Shown here: positions 13,227 through 27,360 of the stretch, piece by piece
Layout: each line of letters starts with the position of its first letter
How positions within the stretch are numbered: position 1 is the first letter of the stretch
Origin: Talinum fruticosum
Lineage: Eukaryota; Streptophyta; Magnoliopsida; Caryophyllales; Talinaceae
NCBI GenBank assembly: GCA_021018815.1
Contig: JAITYX010000030.1
Span: 6,533,501 to 6,597,500, forward strand
DNA: 64,000 bases
Reading direction: 5' to 3'
Notes under the pieces: model-generated
What the model saw: the letters and a program-made list of their open reading frames with translations, nothing else
Database searches by the model: none
What the model was told of the DNA's origin: nothing
Made by a program: the position numbers and the translations under genes

Positions 13227-16200
13227 CTAAGGGGAACTATTTGGGGAGCCAAGATTACAAGCATCTTTGCCAATGCACCATATGCGACCAGAACTAGGTG
13301 TTCCAGTAACCGAGCTAGATTTGGCTTCAGTACTCGATGATATCTCTGAATCTGAAGACCTAGCTGGGTTTGAATCACTGAAGTATCCATCTACCTTGTT
13401 CATTCGATCAACTAGCGAATGCCTTATTCGTGGATTGACAATGGGACTGTCTGAGATGGCGTTAGATGGGAAGCAGCATACTGGCATTGGGGAATTTGGG
13501 TTGCTCGTGTGATCTTCATGTAGAATATCCCCTATTCTTGATAATATGCTATAAGCCAAGTTTCCAAGAACTCTTGAGTATGCTTCTAGAATTGAATGCC
13601 CGATATCCTGAGGATATAGATGTTTGACACCAGCGTTATTACCAAATAATGATGTTCATGAATCATGTATCCAGGAAATCCTATTTCATTCAGCTCAAGT
13701 TATCCAAAATTTAGATTTATCTGGATTTGAGATATTTTTAAAGTCCAGATGCTACATAATTTTCATCGACCTAGATTTATCAATGCTTCAAATTGATTAG
13801 TTTTTCTAGATTTCAAGTGACATGAAATGATAGGAGGATCAAGATGAGAAGAACATGACTAACCTTGCCATATTGGATTTTGGTGGCATCGAGGAAGGTG
13901 TGGGGAAGGCATGGATATCTCATCTTCAGCTGATACAGAAGAGCATCCACACGGAGCAGTAGTGACTCGGTCTTGTCCACCTCTGAAGTTGGTTCCTTCA
14001 TGAAGGACCAGGATGTCCTAACAGGAGTCTTATTGTTGTTACCGATGACTTGCTCTCGCACCCTTTCCTTCCATGCTAATGCTGCAGCCTCCAACTTATT
14101 GATGGTGTCAAGAGCTTCATGCTCAGATCTCAGTTTCAATGAATCAATCATCTCAACTATTGAGTTTGTTTCTGATGCTACAATTCTGCACAGATCCTCT
14201 CCCAAACATGCCCTTCCAGACTGCATTCTTACACACAGGTGATCACCCTGATAAGCAGTATGACCAAGACTCGCTGGGGGAGGGGAAGGGGAAAAGATGA
14301 CTTGCCTTGGGGAGGGCATCTTGGATGACTTTGGGAACGGGCATATCGTTCAAGACATTTTCGTTGATGGATTTGGCAGCTTTGAAGACTTGGTGGACTA
14401 CATTGCCCTGAGAAAGCAGTTTCTTTCTGGAACTTTCTGATAACCCACCAGCTGGAACTCGAGGAGACGGAAGCCACCACCTTTTACTCTGTCTTTCGCT
14501 CCCCCTCTTCCCTCTCTCCTGCTATTGCCTTCTGCATACCAAAACTCTGTGCGCACCATTGAGTCTAGTGCTTCCTGATAAGATTCAATTCCATGGCTAA
14601 TGTTACACTCCAAATCACGGCCTTTTCCATTAGGACTAAAAAGTTTCCTCAGTATTATATCTTGGAATGAAGAAAGCACCTACAATAAGCATGGAATCTA
14701 GCTTCTGAAGAGCTGGAAGATTCATGTGTACATCTGCACGGGCTTTGGGTGTCATTATCTGCTTCGACACCAAGAAATATTGCAAACATTAGGGTCAACA
14801 CCTTCATGCAATAAATATGAAAATTTATATGCAAATTGCTTGTATAATGGAAATATTTCGTTATCTGTTCCTCAGAAACAGAGTAAGAGTAATACTACCA
14901 CACTAAAACTAGGTCGTTGTCGCAATATACAGACATAGGAGTTACCTCAAAGCTCATCCCATTGCTGCTAGTTTGCTTAGCAGGAACCAATTCAACCATA
15001 TAATTGGCTGGTGAAAGCAACCAGTCCATCTCTTTTCTCCACTTAGCCTTCTGGTCTTCTGATAAGGGTTCCAATTTCCATAACTCCCCAAAGACAGAAG
15101 CTGTAGAAGGGCGTCCATAGTTTCATAATTCAGAATTAGACCAGGCAAAAGGTTCTCCAAGCCAGTTTAATTACAGGAAAGTCAGAGCCGTTTGATGAAA
15201 ATATTCAGTCTCAATTGAGTTCTTGTTAGGTTATTCTGGGTCCTGATCAAACTTTTTAGGCATGCTGTTTATTTGTCCAATAATCTTGCAAAAAAATTGC
15301 AGTCAATATTAAAAAGCTAAACCAGATTACCCAGTTTGCAAAGGGTTGATTTTATGTTTGAGGCACTGGTCATGGTCACCTTATTTTGAGTATAGGTCTT
15401 GCGCTTGTTGGATGGTTCAGAAGGGCAATTGGGCAGTGGTCAGTTTTGCAAAAATTCTAAGCAAGGAAACAAAATACACAAAAAGTGAGTAACATGCCAG
15501 CAAGGTTTGTAATGGCATTTGATATAGCCAGTGCACTAGTTATGCCTTTGCATCCACCAGTGATATCATCACCCAACAAGAGTTTCGCAAACTTTTCTTT
15601 CATAGCTTCCACATCTGAGAACTGAGTGGTGAAAGCTGGTTTTTCCTTGGCAAAGAAATGGCGAGGGCTTTCTGAGCTGCCCCATTCATCTGCTTCTTCA
15701 GTGTCCCTCTTTATTGTCCAATCAGAAAAGAAGGAACCAAAAGCATCTTTGCTTGATGAGCAGCTGGTTTCTTCTTCATCAGTAGGATAACCGTCTTCCC
15801 TATTGATACTGCTCTCAGCTCTGTACGACTCACTGTTCAATATGTAACTCTCGAGCCCATCATATGTCACTATTCCTGAAAAAAATTATTGAAGATTACC
15901 CCCATTTCGAAAATGAAGTCTAAATGTGTTATAGTCAATGCATAGCCCAAATGATGCCAAAATCATACAAGGCCGGTTAGACTCCATAAAACTGCTTCGA
16001 TGAAAATACTTGAATAAAGCTTACTAGTTATCCAGAGAATAAAGACATTCAAATGTAAATCTCATGGTTCCATGCAACTAGAACTACTATAACTGATCCA
16101 TACCCGATTATCCGACCCAAATCAAGATCCTTACTAAGGCAGCCTAATGCAATCAGAGAAGCAAAAGCATGATATCATGCCCAAACTTGAAAGTGACCAT

Positions 16201-19200
16201 TCAGGTATATCTTTAGCCAGAATTAACAATGTTAGCATCATTCTGCATATTAGAAGAGCAAGATTGGAAGTAATGGAGCACACCTCTCCCCTCTATTCAC
16301 AGGAGCGTCAAAGCCCAGCGGTACTGAAGCTAATGTACGAGTTTTCTGGGAGTCTGTGACTTTTGCTATTAAACCCAAATAAATCAAATCCTAGCAGGAT
16401 TCCCACCTTGACCTAAGAGTGTAATGCTGGGAGGTCAAACCATAAATTGCTTGGACTCGGATACGTGTCCAAGTGTCAAACTGTAAAACTCCGCTATTTT
16501 CAAGAAACATGGCTGATTCTTAGCCTAGTTTGAAGTGTCTTCCAAGTTCTGGGGTGAAGGAAGAGTTCAAGTATACAGATCATAAGATGAGGTCTTATCA
16601 GTACAAGGCTACAACAGAACTATAGATAGGCTGTGCATTATTTAACGAGCACTACTTAATTTGGCAGAAATTCAGAGAGCAGTTAACTGGAAAATGGGAA
16701 TACATCAATCTGATTTGTACAACTGTTCTCATCAGGTTGGTTTCTGCACATGAAGAATTGCACGTGCATTATATAAAAAATTTGATTTTTAAAAATTTAT
16801 ATTTTCTTGATAATTGATTTAAAACCTAAATTTGCCTGCAATCACCACCTTTATAATATGAATTTATGCATTATAATGAGAAACATCCTCTCTTTATCAG
16901 CTTATAGGAAATCTACATATCTGACTTAAGTCGAAATGAAGATCATTGTTTACCCTAATTATTTGATCATAAGTAGATCCAATCTGATCGAAAGCTAAGA
17001 GCTAGTGATCTGTGCTACATGTCCACATCTATGGTTACAGGCTTACAGCTGTACGCTTTATTTTAACAATGTTCTCTGGGTTTTTCATATATATTCCACA
17101 TTAAAAATTCTGATTCAGTAGAATCATTAAGTTTCGGCGCAAAAATAAGTTTTGTTGTTTGAGTTAGGATTTGACTTCAAGAAGAATAATAAGGTACATG
17201 TAACTGCTGTTGAGTCTGTTTAAATTTCAACATAGACACAAATTCTTGTAGATGATCCAATCCAAAAATGTCCTTTCAACATTATTTGATAAGATACGAG
17301 GGGCTAAACTGGGTGAGGACCTCAAACTTCTAATCAGGAAAAACACATCATCAACAACCACCAAAGGAAACTTCCATTGACTTCCCTATTTGGAAATCCC
17401 TTTCAAGCTGTATTTTTCCCAGTCCTATTTCGCAAGAGAAGAACAGATTCCTCTCCCACTGCCAACTCAACCCCCACCCCCTCCCTTTCTCTCTCTCTTT
17501 CCTATCTTACAAATTGTGACATTTCAATATGGCAAGCAAGTGGAAGTCTAACACCCAAAAACTGCAACAAATTATGGGTTCCAGCTCTTGCACAATGACA
17601 ATACTCCCCCATGTGCAATCATTTGATAGTTCCGTTATTTCTTTTTTTTTTTTTTTGTGTCTCTGAAATGTCAATTCCTATCAATTTACGACAAGTCAAC
17701 TTCATTTCTTTAGGTATGCCTTGTTACTTATAAATCTCAAATTTGTTAGGTTTTGTGTATTGATTATTCAACCTTAGTAGAATATGAGTTTCAAATAGAT
17801 AAAATCTTAGTGTAAGATAGGTTTTAGAATACAATGATGTGTTACATGCAATTAATTATCATTCTAGATTTACTTATGAAAAAATCAATAGAAGCTAATT
17901 AAGAATTTAAAAAACACAAGAATTAAGCACAAATTCAACACATACAAATTGTTTAAAAAACCAAAGGAATTGATATTGCAAACCAATATTAAAAAGGCAA
18001 ACTCATAAAAGTCATTAAAAGCCAAATCAACTTTGCAAGAGAACTCGCTGCTCAGGGCACTTCTAAAAGATAAAAAACATACTCCTGTTCCTTTCTATCT
18101 GAAATTATATAATTTTTTTCTCTCCTTTTTTCATTAATTTTTTTTTCAATGAAATTTTAAAATAATTTAATCTTTTAATATAAATTTCATTGTAAATTTT
18201 ATATTTTTCGTCATTTTAAAATGATAAGTATTTTAAAATGAAAGAGAAAAATATTTTTTAAAAAAACAAAGCTCTAAGAATGATTTACAATAAATGAAAG
18301 ATGAGCTTAAGTCAAACTACAATGAGGCAGAAAAGACCCCCTACTGCCACTGGGGCCTTTTGCTTTGGAAAATGGCACCAAGAACCAACAAATTTCTCTG
18401 ATGTTTTTCTGTTTTTTTTCAATAAATTTCCTTGATGTCACGCTAGCAACATGCAATAATCACAATAATCCCAACAATTAACAAAATAAAGATTAATGTC
18501 AACCGACGAGCCGCATATACAATTACACCTTTACAACAAGAGATGCATAAATGCATAATACTAAAAGAGTATTATATACGAAAAGATAGACTTGAATTTA
18601 TAAATTTATGTTATCATGAATATTAAATTTGTTAAATTTCATAATCATTCAATTTCCTAGGCATGAAATTTTTCTGAAAAAATTCATTTAAAAACGTTTA
18701 CAATAATTATATTGATTTTTTTCCTTCCCAGTTCCCCCAGCCCTCTCTAACAGTGAAAATATTTAACTGCTAATAATGCAGGTTATAAAAAGTTTTCAAA
18801 TGAATGGAGTTTCAAGTCTTCGTCCGGAAAACAGGGACACCTTTAGATCAGCAATGTACATGGAATACATAGGGAAGAGTAAAAAGAATAAGTTACTGCC
18901 TTATTTTGAAGTGTTCGAAGCTCTTCAAAAGGAGACAAAAACAGTACCAGTATTTTATATATTTCACATGTCTTTTTGCTGGATTTTTCTTTTTGGGTGT
19001 TTTTCCTTGGATGATTGGATCATAAAATCTAGAGCCACTTGTTGAAAAATGGAGACCATGTGCCTTGGTACTCCAAACTAATTGCAAAGTTTTCATTCCG
19101 TTTAAAATGAGTGTGTGATATATTATGCAAATCTTGAGTTTTCATGGACAAATGTCAAACATATTGTTTAATTTATTGCTTATCTATTTCAAGCACCACA

Positions 19201-21336
19201 TTCTGAGAGTTGGTCTTGGAAAACTCTGTTTTATGTTCAAACCATGTCAATTTTTATATTCTTTTATATATAATTGACCAATTTTTTAATTTTTCTATGC
19301 TTATTTAGACTATCTGAAATAAACTCGAATTATATAACTTTATAATATTAAGTGAAACAGATTTGGGTCATTGATGATGGTTGTGTTAATTAACATAAAA
19401 TTTGGCATCCATAGTGGGGTCAAGAATATATGAGTGAGGTGGATCTTATCAACTTCTGCCCTAATCAAGTCGATTTACTCACTATTATTTATGATAATCA
19501 TAATAAGTTAAACTAATTCATTCTATTATTCTAGGCTATTTTGAATTGTTTGTTGCCAAATTAGGTCATTCAAGTCGATTTACTCAATTGTTAAATTATA
19601 TTGATTTTTAGCACTCATAATAGGTCTCTTTATTATTTTTAAAAATATACATATTTATGTTTATTAATCAACTATATAATCTTGTGTAGAGATTTAAAGA
19701 AATAACTTTTATACTTATTTTATACAATATTAAGTATAATCATTATTTAATCTGTATATTTATTGCAAGTGTATTTTTTTAAATGCACAGACCGAAAAAT
19801 ATATACAACTACGTACAAATAATAAATTAAATTTTATTAACATGAGCATACCAAAAGAGGTGAGAGGTAGGTGCACAATTTGAATGAGATAAGAATAACA
19901 ATACTGACACGTAATAAAAGTAACAATAGTACATGGCAATGCAATATACCCATCCAGCATTTAATCAATCAATGAATGCACAAAAATAGATTATCCATTT
20001 TAAAATAGTGATGGTCATTAACTAATAACAATCAATGAATTTGAGAGAAGGAGAGGGAGAGAGAGGTCTTACTGTCATGTTCATTCGCATCAAAATCAAT
20101 GCTAATTTCCCTGTCTCTGGTACAGCAAGCCAGCCTCCTCCTCACCCCCATCATCTGATCTGATCACTCTTCTAATTAATTTTTCTGATTCCCCTTACTG
20201 CATGCATTTATCACATTTATCGCTCATCATCATATTTAAAATAATTACATTTAGCATGTGTTGTTTTTTTTTAAAGAAAATTCTCTCATTTTCCATCATT
20301 TTAAATTTAGATAACTACATACAAAAATACACATTAAAAAAGGTGATTTCGGATCAAAGTTCAAATAATATGAATTATTCAATGGTGAAATTTATGAACT
20401 TAAAAGGATAAATATAAATGTTTAGTAGATGACAACATGTATAAGAGCTTTTTCTATTTTGTGTTTTCTTAAATATGTGAAAAAGTATAATGATTAATAT
20501 AGAGATAATTGTAACTCTATATTTGTGGAAGACTAAAGTGTAACTCTAAACCTCCACTATTTAGTAAATACATGAAATACCACTAAAATTTTAAAATTGT
20601 ATGTATAAAAAATCAATTTAAACAAAAACTTTCAACATTTTTCATTCTTAAAAATATCTATAATGCCTAAAATATATAAAATATAACATCACAAAAAATA
20701 AAAGTAAAAAGAATGTGAAATTATTGTTAACCCATAAGAGTCATAATCTCAACTTACTAGATGCAAAGTTGAAACCATTTTAAAAACTGATAAGGATGAT
20801 ATTATAGTAACTTGAAATTGTAAAGCTTTTTGGTGTAAGAAGGCAATCTAATCCAAGAAAAGAGAGAGGTTTATGTACCCACCCCAATCATCACACTTTC
20901 AGATGAATGACCCATCCACCTCTCTCTCTCTCTCTCTCTCACCACAGAAGGAATAAGATGTATAAAACTTTTCCAGTCATTGGCATTATGTGCAAAAGGC
21001 AAAAGCAACTTTAAACACCCAAAGGAAAAATATCTTTTGTAGCAAATTCAATTGCAAAAAAAAAAAGCAATTTAACTTGATGATCTGATTACTCAATCAC
21101 TCCCTCATTATTCAGCATCAACAAATTCAATCATATCAATCCCTAAAACAAGAGGGAGAAACACATAATTTGGCAAGAACAACGAAGAGTAAAGAGAGAG
21201 AGTGGGAGAAGGTACCTGAGCTGAGAACGAAGAATGCTGAAATGACTGCTTGATAAACCGAGGAGAGATGGAGAGAGAGAGAAAAAGAGAAATTCAGTTG
21301 TAGAGGAAGAAGCAAAAAAACAACGAAGGACGCCAT
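13227..21336 (-). CDS. ROPGEF14: RopGEF14-like Rho-of-plants guanine nucleotide exchange factor
   Basis: PRONE-domain protein that exchanges GDP for GTP on plant ROP GTPases at the plasma membrane. Exons in order: 21216-21336 (proposed), 15498-15875, 14946-15100, 14684-14758, 14306-14574, 13864-14220, 13227-13607. This gives 578 residues after one frame correction. The PRONE core runs from [19 protein letters not shown] through [85 protein letters not shown] and [21 protein letters not shown]. The Ser-rich C-terminal tail ends at 13227. The first exon is hydrophobic and fits by phase (ends in G, next exon starts GA). Its assignment is the weakest part. Two introns, after 15498 and after 14306, start with GC. 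A frame break lies at the C5 run 14501-14505. The neighbour ALKBH8 supports orthology. Confidence 0.85.
15876..21215 (-). other. RopGEF14 intron 1 (5.3 kb)
   Basis: AT-rich non-coding DNA between the proposed hydrophobic first exon and the first recognisable PRONE-protein exon. The right part holds a (CT)n run near 20922-20940 and many A/T homopolymers. At 18776-19045, on the plus strand, an 89-residue open frame starts right after an acceptor-like TAATAATGCAG. It is antisense to this gene and I cannot assign it to any family. Confidence 0.5.
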
Positions 21337-21687
21337 TGATTGATTGATTGAAAGTTAGGTTAAACTCGATCACGAGCAAAATGTGAAGGTATGTATCCCC
21401 ACATTTCTGAAGAAATTAATTAATCATGGAAAAAAAATTCACAAAATTTAAAAGTAATTAAATACAGTACTGATGGATCATGAGGAGCAAACTGAAAATG
21501 AAATTGAAATTGAAAACAGAATGAATTCAGTAAATCTGGGGTAGGGCACAGTACCTTCTGCGCTTGAAGGTGAATTCAAATTGACCAATGAGAGAAGAAA
21601 TTGGAAATCAGGGGGTTGATTTTGACCAAACTCATCAAAGAGAAAATTCTGCAGAGAGAGAGGAGTGAAGTAGCAAGTGGAAATAAA

Positions 21688-21730
21688 TGAGAGGGAGAGA
21701 GGAGAGAGGAGAGAGGAGAGAGGAGAGAGA
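21688..21730 (-). promoter_or_regulatory. CT-rich tract upstream of RopGEF14 start codon
   Basis: On the minus strand this is a run of CTCTCCT units (GAGAGGA on the plus strand, about six copies) some 350 bases before the proposed ATG. Pyrimidine patches of this kind are common in plant core promoters and 5' leaders. Whether it is promoter or leader cannot be told from sequence alone. Confidence 0.4.
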
Positions 21731-24029
21731 ATTTAAGGAGCCTGCCTAGGATGAGTGATGGAGATGGAGAATGGGGGCCCAATGGGCCTTGGTTTTGGAG
21801 TTGGGAAGGGATGATGGAGATGGGGGAGATTTAAAGAGCATAGTATATAATATATATGCTTGAATTGAGATTTGGGATAAATCAATAGCGCCGATCCATA
21901 AATATGAAAAGATTAATAAATAAATTCAAGGTCAATTTTATTGGAAAATAGTTCATGGTGATGGGCTTGAGCGTATCTGGAAAAATTATAAAACAATAAA
22001 ATTAATACACAAAAAGTATTATTAAATTTTAAACTTTGGATTATTTTACTCATAATATCCTAAGTTATTAATTAACCCCGTAACATCCTCCTTTTTAACA
22101 CTACTATTTTTTAATATTCAATATTTTGAAAAAGAAGTGATCAATGTGCCAAAATTAGGACAATTAAAGTTACTTTTTCAAAGTATAAGATATTAAAAAA
22201 TATTAGTGTTAAAGATAGGGATGCTACAAGATCAATCGATAGTTAAGAATATTATGAGTAATATGGCCCAAAGTTTGAAATATTAAAATCCAATGGTCCT
22301 AAAATTTAAAAAATAACTATTTTTTTAAATTTAGATGAGTTACAAAGAATAATACAATACAATATCATATCCCCATTACAATATAAAAACAAAAGAGAAA
22401 TTAAATTTAAAACTTAATATACATATTGATCTTAACATTAAATTTTAACCATTAAATTAAGGCCTTATTTACTTTTTTAAAAAATCAGTATTGTTTAACT
22501 ACTTGGAGAAAGTGAAAAGAGGCGGTTAGAATTTTTGCTTTTGGAAAACTATTCGTTTTTTTCTAAAAAGATAAAAATGTTATGGTTGGTCATTTGATTG
22601 ATTTTTTTTTTTCCTCTATGAATACTGAGACATATTATTTTTATACATAGTTTTTGAAAAATTATAATTAAATTGTTATGGAAGTTGGAGTTATAGGATT
22701 AGAATTGTATAGTTTGTTTCGATCAGAAATTTAAATTTGAGCGTATACAAAGTAGGTAAAATGAGAAACTAGCTAAACTAATTAATTCAACATTGAATAT
22801 TGAAGTTAAGGTTGAGAGATAATCCCGTGTATATATCTAAGTATGAAATTATAAAGTTGTATATCAATCCAAATTGGGACTAAATTACATCAAATTGAAT
22901 TAAATAGAAAACTAAATTAAAGTACACTTATGGATCGGGGATGGGATCACAATAAGTCTAATCCAGTTTGATCTAATAACTTCGATCTATTTTAGAACGA
23001 ATTATATTTGACATATAATTTGAATATGGATATTGTTGCAAGATAATTATGCTTTTTTCTTTTTCTTGGGGGTGAAAATGTCAAACATATAATTTGACTA
23101 TATATATAATTGTTAGTTTAAACTCTTAATTGGATCCACTTTTACTCGACTTTGAATTTATTAAATTAATATAAGCGAAAATGCTATGGCCAATGGCTCC
23201 CCGTTAGAGAGACACTAAAACGCGCAACTTACTATCATGCGAAAATGCGCTCTATGCTCTCTCTTTATGCCTTGGACTTCGTTTTGTTACCAAAAAAACT
23301 AAATTAAAAATCAAAAGTCAACTTCAACTTCAAATCTCCAATACTATTTAGTGAAAATTCAAAATAACAATATTAATCAACTTATATTATACTTTGATTG
23401 ATATATCAGATAAGGTTTTATTTTAAACTGTAGGAGAGGAATATAAATACATGTGGTGTTACTTCATGTATAATCGGAATTATAAAATAATAGTACAAGT
23501 TGAAGTCCTCTTTTATAAGGATGATTTGGGGTTTATTTTCTATAAATATCAAGATAAATTTTTATTCTCGATAAATGTTGAGGGTCTTTTTAAAATGATT
23601 GTTAAAATTAATCTGTTAAAATAAATTGTTATAGTTGAAATGAGTAAAAACGAATTGAAATGAGCTGAAATAAGTAAAAACGAGCTTAAATAAACTTAAA
23701 CGAATTAAAATGATTAGTTGTTATCAGCTGAAATGATGAGTTGTTATATAGATAAAATAAAGGTAAAAATGTCATGTTAAACAAGTCTAAGAAGACTATC
23801 CTGAGTCATGTAAACTAAGCAAAACCTTGCTTGTTCATTAAAGCGTTTAAGCTTCATACCCGCCTTTCTCAAATCGTTTGTTATGACACTATGATAACAA
23901 AGCCAAATCTAAGTAATAGTATCAAAACCAAATCCTAACTAATGATGAAATTTTCCAACCTATCTCAAAGTGTCGAACTTATACGCCACATCACTGATGA
24001 TTGAATTTTCCAAACTATCTCTCAAATAG
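21731..24029. other. Intergenic AT-rich region upstream of RopGEF14
   Basis: It should contain the RopGEF14 promoter near its left end. The rest is very AT-rich with no supportable open frame. Near 23640-23760 a word of the type GAAATGAG(T/C)TGAAAT recurs several times, suggesting a decayed simple repeat. Confidence 0.4.
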
Positions 24030-26790
24030 ACCCTTTTCAAAGCACCATGGACCATATGATTTTGGTGCTTGTTTATTTCAAAAATCTTAGGATATTTTAA
24101 GCTCTTCAATTTGTGATACAGTTTAGGAATTTTTCAACAAAGGAAAAATCTTGAAAGAAATTAACCATACATTTATAACCCTTACACCTAAGATTGATGA
24201 TCCACAAACCACAACTCATTATAGACCTATTAGTTTATGCAACGTTATAAAAGATTATTTCCAAAGTAATGGTTAATAGGTTAAGACCTTATTTAAAACA
24301 TATTATAAGTCCATTTTAGAGTGCTTTCGTCCCAAGGAGACAAATTCATGGTAACATTATGTTTGCCAAAGAGATTTTTAACAAGTTTAAAAATACGAAA
24401 GGAAAAGCGCCTTGGATAACTTTAAAACTTGACATAGAAAAGGCATATGACAGAGTTGAATGAGGTTCATTTTACAATGTCTCTCACAACTTGGTTTCCC
24501 TCCTTCGTGGATACAGTGGGTCCAGCAATGCATTTCTACGGTTTCATATTCTTTAATCATTAATGACCAATGTTGGGGCTTCTTCAAACCAAGTAGGGGA
24601 TTAAGATAGGGTGATCGTCTGTCACCCTATCTCTTCCTTATTTGTATGGAAATTCTTACTTATGACCTAAATGCTTTTGCGAATATTAAGAAAAATAGTA
24701 TAGGCATCAATATTTGTCCTTGAGGTATGCAAATCCCTGTCTCCTCTTTGCGGATGATACATCTACTTTTCACGTAAAACTAAAGCAAATTCTCTATGTC
24801 TTCTTAAAAAGTTTTAGATAGATTTTGTACATTGTATGGGCAAAAACGTGAATTATCATAAATCGCCACGATTTTTTCACCTAAAGCAACAATATATGAT
24901 AAAAATATGGCTACTTGAATTTTTCAAATACTCGGTAATAGATTCTTTGGCAAATACTTTGGTTGCTCGACATTTCAAGGCACGAAAAATTGTTGTTTTT
25001 CTCCCTTTTAATCGAAGCAAGCAATAGTAAGCTATCTAGTTGGAAAGCTAACTCGCTTTCTAAAGTGGGAAGAATGGTACTTATCCAGTCCAATGTAGAA
25101 TTACTGTCGGCTCATACAATGCAATGTTTTCAAATGCTTAAATTTGCGTGTCATTAATTAGATAAAATTAATAGAGACTTCTTCTGAAGTCATCCACGTC
25201 CCATAAATGGATGCCATTAATAGCATAGGACAAAATTTGTAAGCCAAAGTCCTTAGAAGGTCTTGGATTGCACAAAACTGAAGCAGATCAATTTAGCCTT
25301 TTAATGTAAATTAATTTGAAAAATAATCAATAAACCACATAAATGAGAATTAAATATTTTAATCAAATGGGATCTTTCCAAAACCTACTCAAACAATCAC
25401 ACTCTTGGGTTTGGAGAATTTGACCAAATGTTACTCTACTTTCCGTAAGGGTATTCGATGGCATATTGGAGATGAAAAAGTATGAAGTTCCGGACAAATA
25501 TTTGGTGTCTTGAAGTCAATCTCACCGAGCTAACGAAAGACGACCCAAATATCTTTCCGAATCCTAACACTCGTGTTTGTCATTTTATGACTGAAAGTAA
25601 TAATTAGGACCGTCATAAGTTAGAATCGATCCTCCCTTTAAATATCGTGCACTTGATCACTAGTATTCCGATACTAATCCATCCATCACTAGTAATAGGC
25701 AATTTACTACCAAATCTGCTACTTGGTTATGTCATGATCTTAAGCAAAACCAAGCATGGGAAGGGAATTGGATTTGAAAATTGAACATACCACCCAAAAT
25801 AAGAATTTTCTTGTGGCAATTTTTTCATGATAGCTTACCCATAAGAGACGTGTTACTAAAGAGAAGGATTCATATTAATCCCAATTGCTCCATGTGCCAT
25901 GGCTTCTTTGAATCATCCGATCACCTCTTTTTCATTGCCAACATCTAAGGAATATGTGGGAGAAGGCAAAAACTCACAAATGTTTCTCTTTACTTTAGGC
26001 CCAACCAAATACAAAGGGATGGCATTGGAAAATACTTCCTTCGTTACTTTAAACTTGCTATAAATGATCTTCAACGTTTCACATTTCTTCTATGGAGCAT
26101 TTGGAAAGAGTGCAATGGGGTGGTATTAAAAAATAAATCTTTTGTACATGTTAGAGTTATTATTCGTGCAAAGAGAACATTTGCAAAATGGCAAGATAGA
26201 CTAAGGAACAATGTTCATAGCTATAGTCCGAGTAATTATTTTTCTTCCCCAAAAATCATTTATTGTGAAGTAGGATTGACCTCTTTCATCAACGGATTTA
26301 GGTTTTGTTCTATGTGACCACTTTGGAAGATTCATCAGAGCAAGGGAATATAACTTGGGAAAGACATTAATCCTAGTCGCAAAAGCCATAGCATTAAGAA
26401 ATGATATCCAGGAAGTTACCAAATTGGGGCTCGAAAACATGTAAGTAAAAGGTGATAACAACATTGTTATTCAAGCACTTAAAGGCAGTATTCGATGTCC
26501 GTGGCAGATTAAACACATTATCCAAGATGTTATCAAACTCAACACCAAGGTCAATAAGATATCTTACAACCATATTTTTAGAGAAGCAAACCAAATGGCT
26601 GATTGGGTGGCACGTCAAGGTCATTCACTTCTCTCCCCTATGTTTTGGGACACTTGTACTAATCATGATTTCTCATCCATTTTAGTTGATGATAACTTAG
26701 GTAGATCTCTTGTGAGAAAAGTTACCTTAGTTTACTTAATGTTTATTTTACCTGTTCCAAAAACAAAAAATCCTAACTAATAGTTGTAAG
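24030..26790 (+). mobile_element. Decayed LINE (L1-type), reverse transcriptase to RNase H region
   Basis: Translating all three plus frames gives an ordered set of LINE ORF2 pieces broken by stops and frameshifts. Reverse transcriptase words appear first: IISKVMVNRLRPYLKHIIS, SAFVPRRQIHGNIMFAKEIF, LKLDIEKAYDRVE and the catalytic FADDT near 24750. Then come SSWKANSLSKVGRMVLIQSN, a zinc-finger-like zf-RVT stretch (PPKIRIFLWQFFHDSLPIRD then NPNCSMCHGFFESSDHLFF) near 25790-25940, and an RNase H-like end (REANQMADWVARQGHS) near 26580-26640. The order matches plant L1 elements. The 5' end (ORF1) is not recognisable and the element cannot be active. Confidence 0.8.
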
Positions 26791-27083
26791 CCAAGTAACT
26801 TATGCACCACATTCATATATCTCTCAAATTTAACCTTCATGCTTGATGAGCTTTCCTGGTACATATTCCATTTGTTGAATAATGAAAATTTTATAGCCAA
26901 TTTCTCGATTTGTAATACTTTTTATGTACATTATTTTTCCAAGTAGCAACATAAACGAGAAAGTCTCCAAAACTCGAGTGAAATTCAAACCCACCTCTCT
27001 TATATAAAGGGCGAGATTACTCTCACTCGGCCACCTTTTTTATGACATATATTATCAAACGTTATTAATTATACACCATGTTG

Positions 27084-27360
27084 ATTTTTTTTTTTACATG
27101 GTAAGCAATCCAACTAGAAGGTAGCCCTTCTTTCAAGGGTTTTACCTAAGTTGTCCTCCATTAGAATGGAGAGAAAGGAAGAAGATAAAGGAATCGATGT
27201 CCACGACACGGAATTAGATATACAAAATCATATTTTGCCACCCAATCGGTTGCTTTGTTCCCCTCTCTAAATGTATATCGAATAATGTGATTCGGTTGCA
27301 ACTCTTGAGAAAACGACGTGTATCTTGTATAAGTGTATGGATTTTCTAGGATATTTGAAT
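27084..27360 (-). mobile_element. LINE 3' end fragment
   Basis: On the minus strand this reads a short RNase H-type LINE terminus (words close to GNKATDWVAKYDF). A T-run at its left end (27086-27095) would be the poly(A) tail. It lies a few hundred bases from the larger plus-strand LINE but is in the opposite orientation, so it is a separate insertion. Confidence 0.5.
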
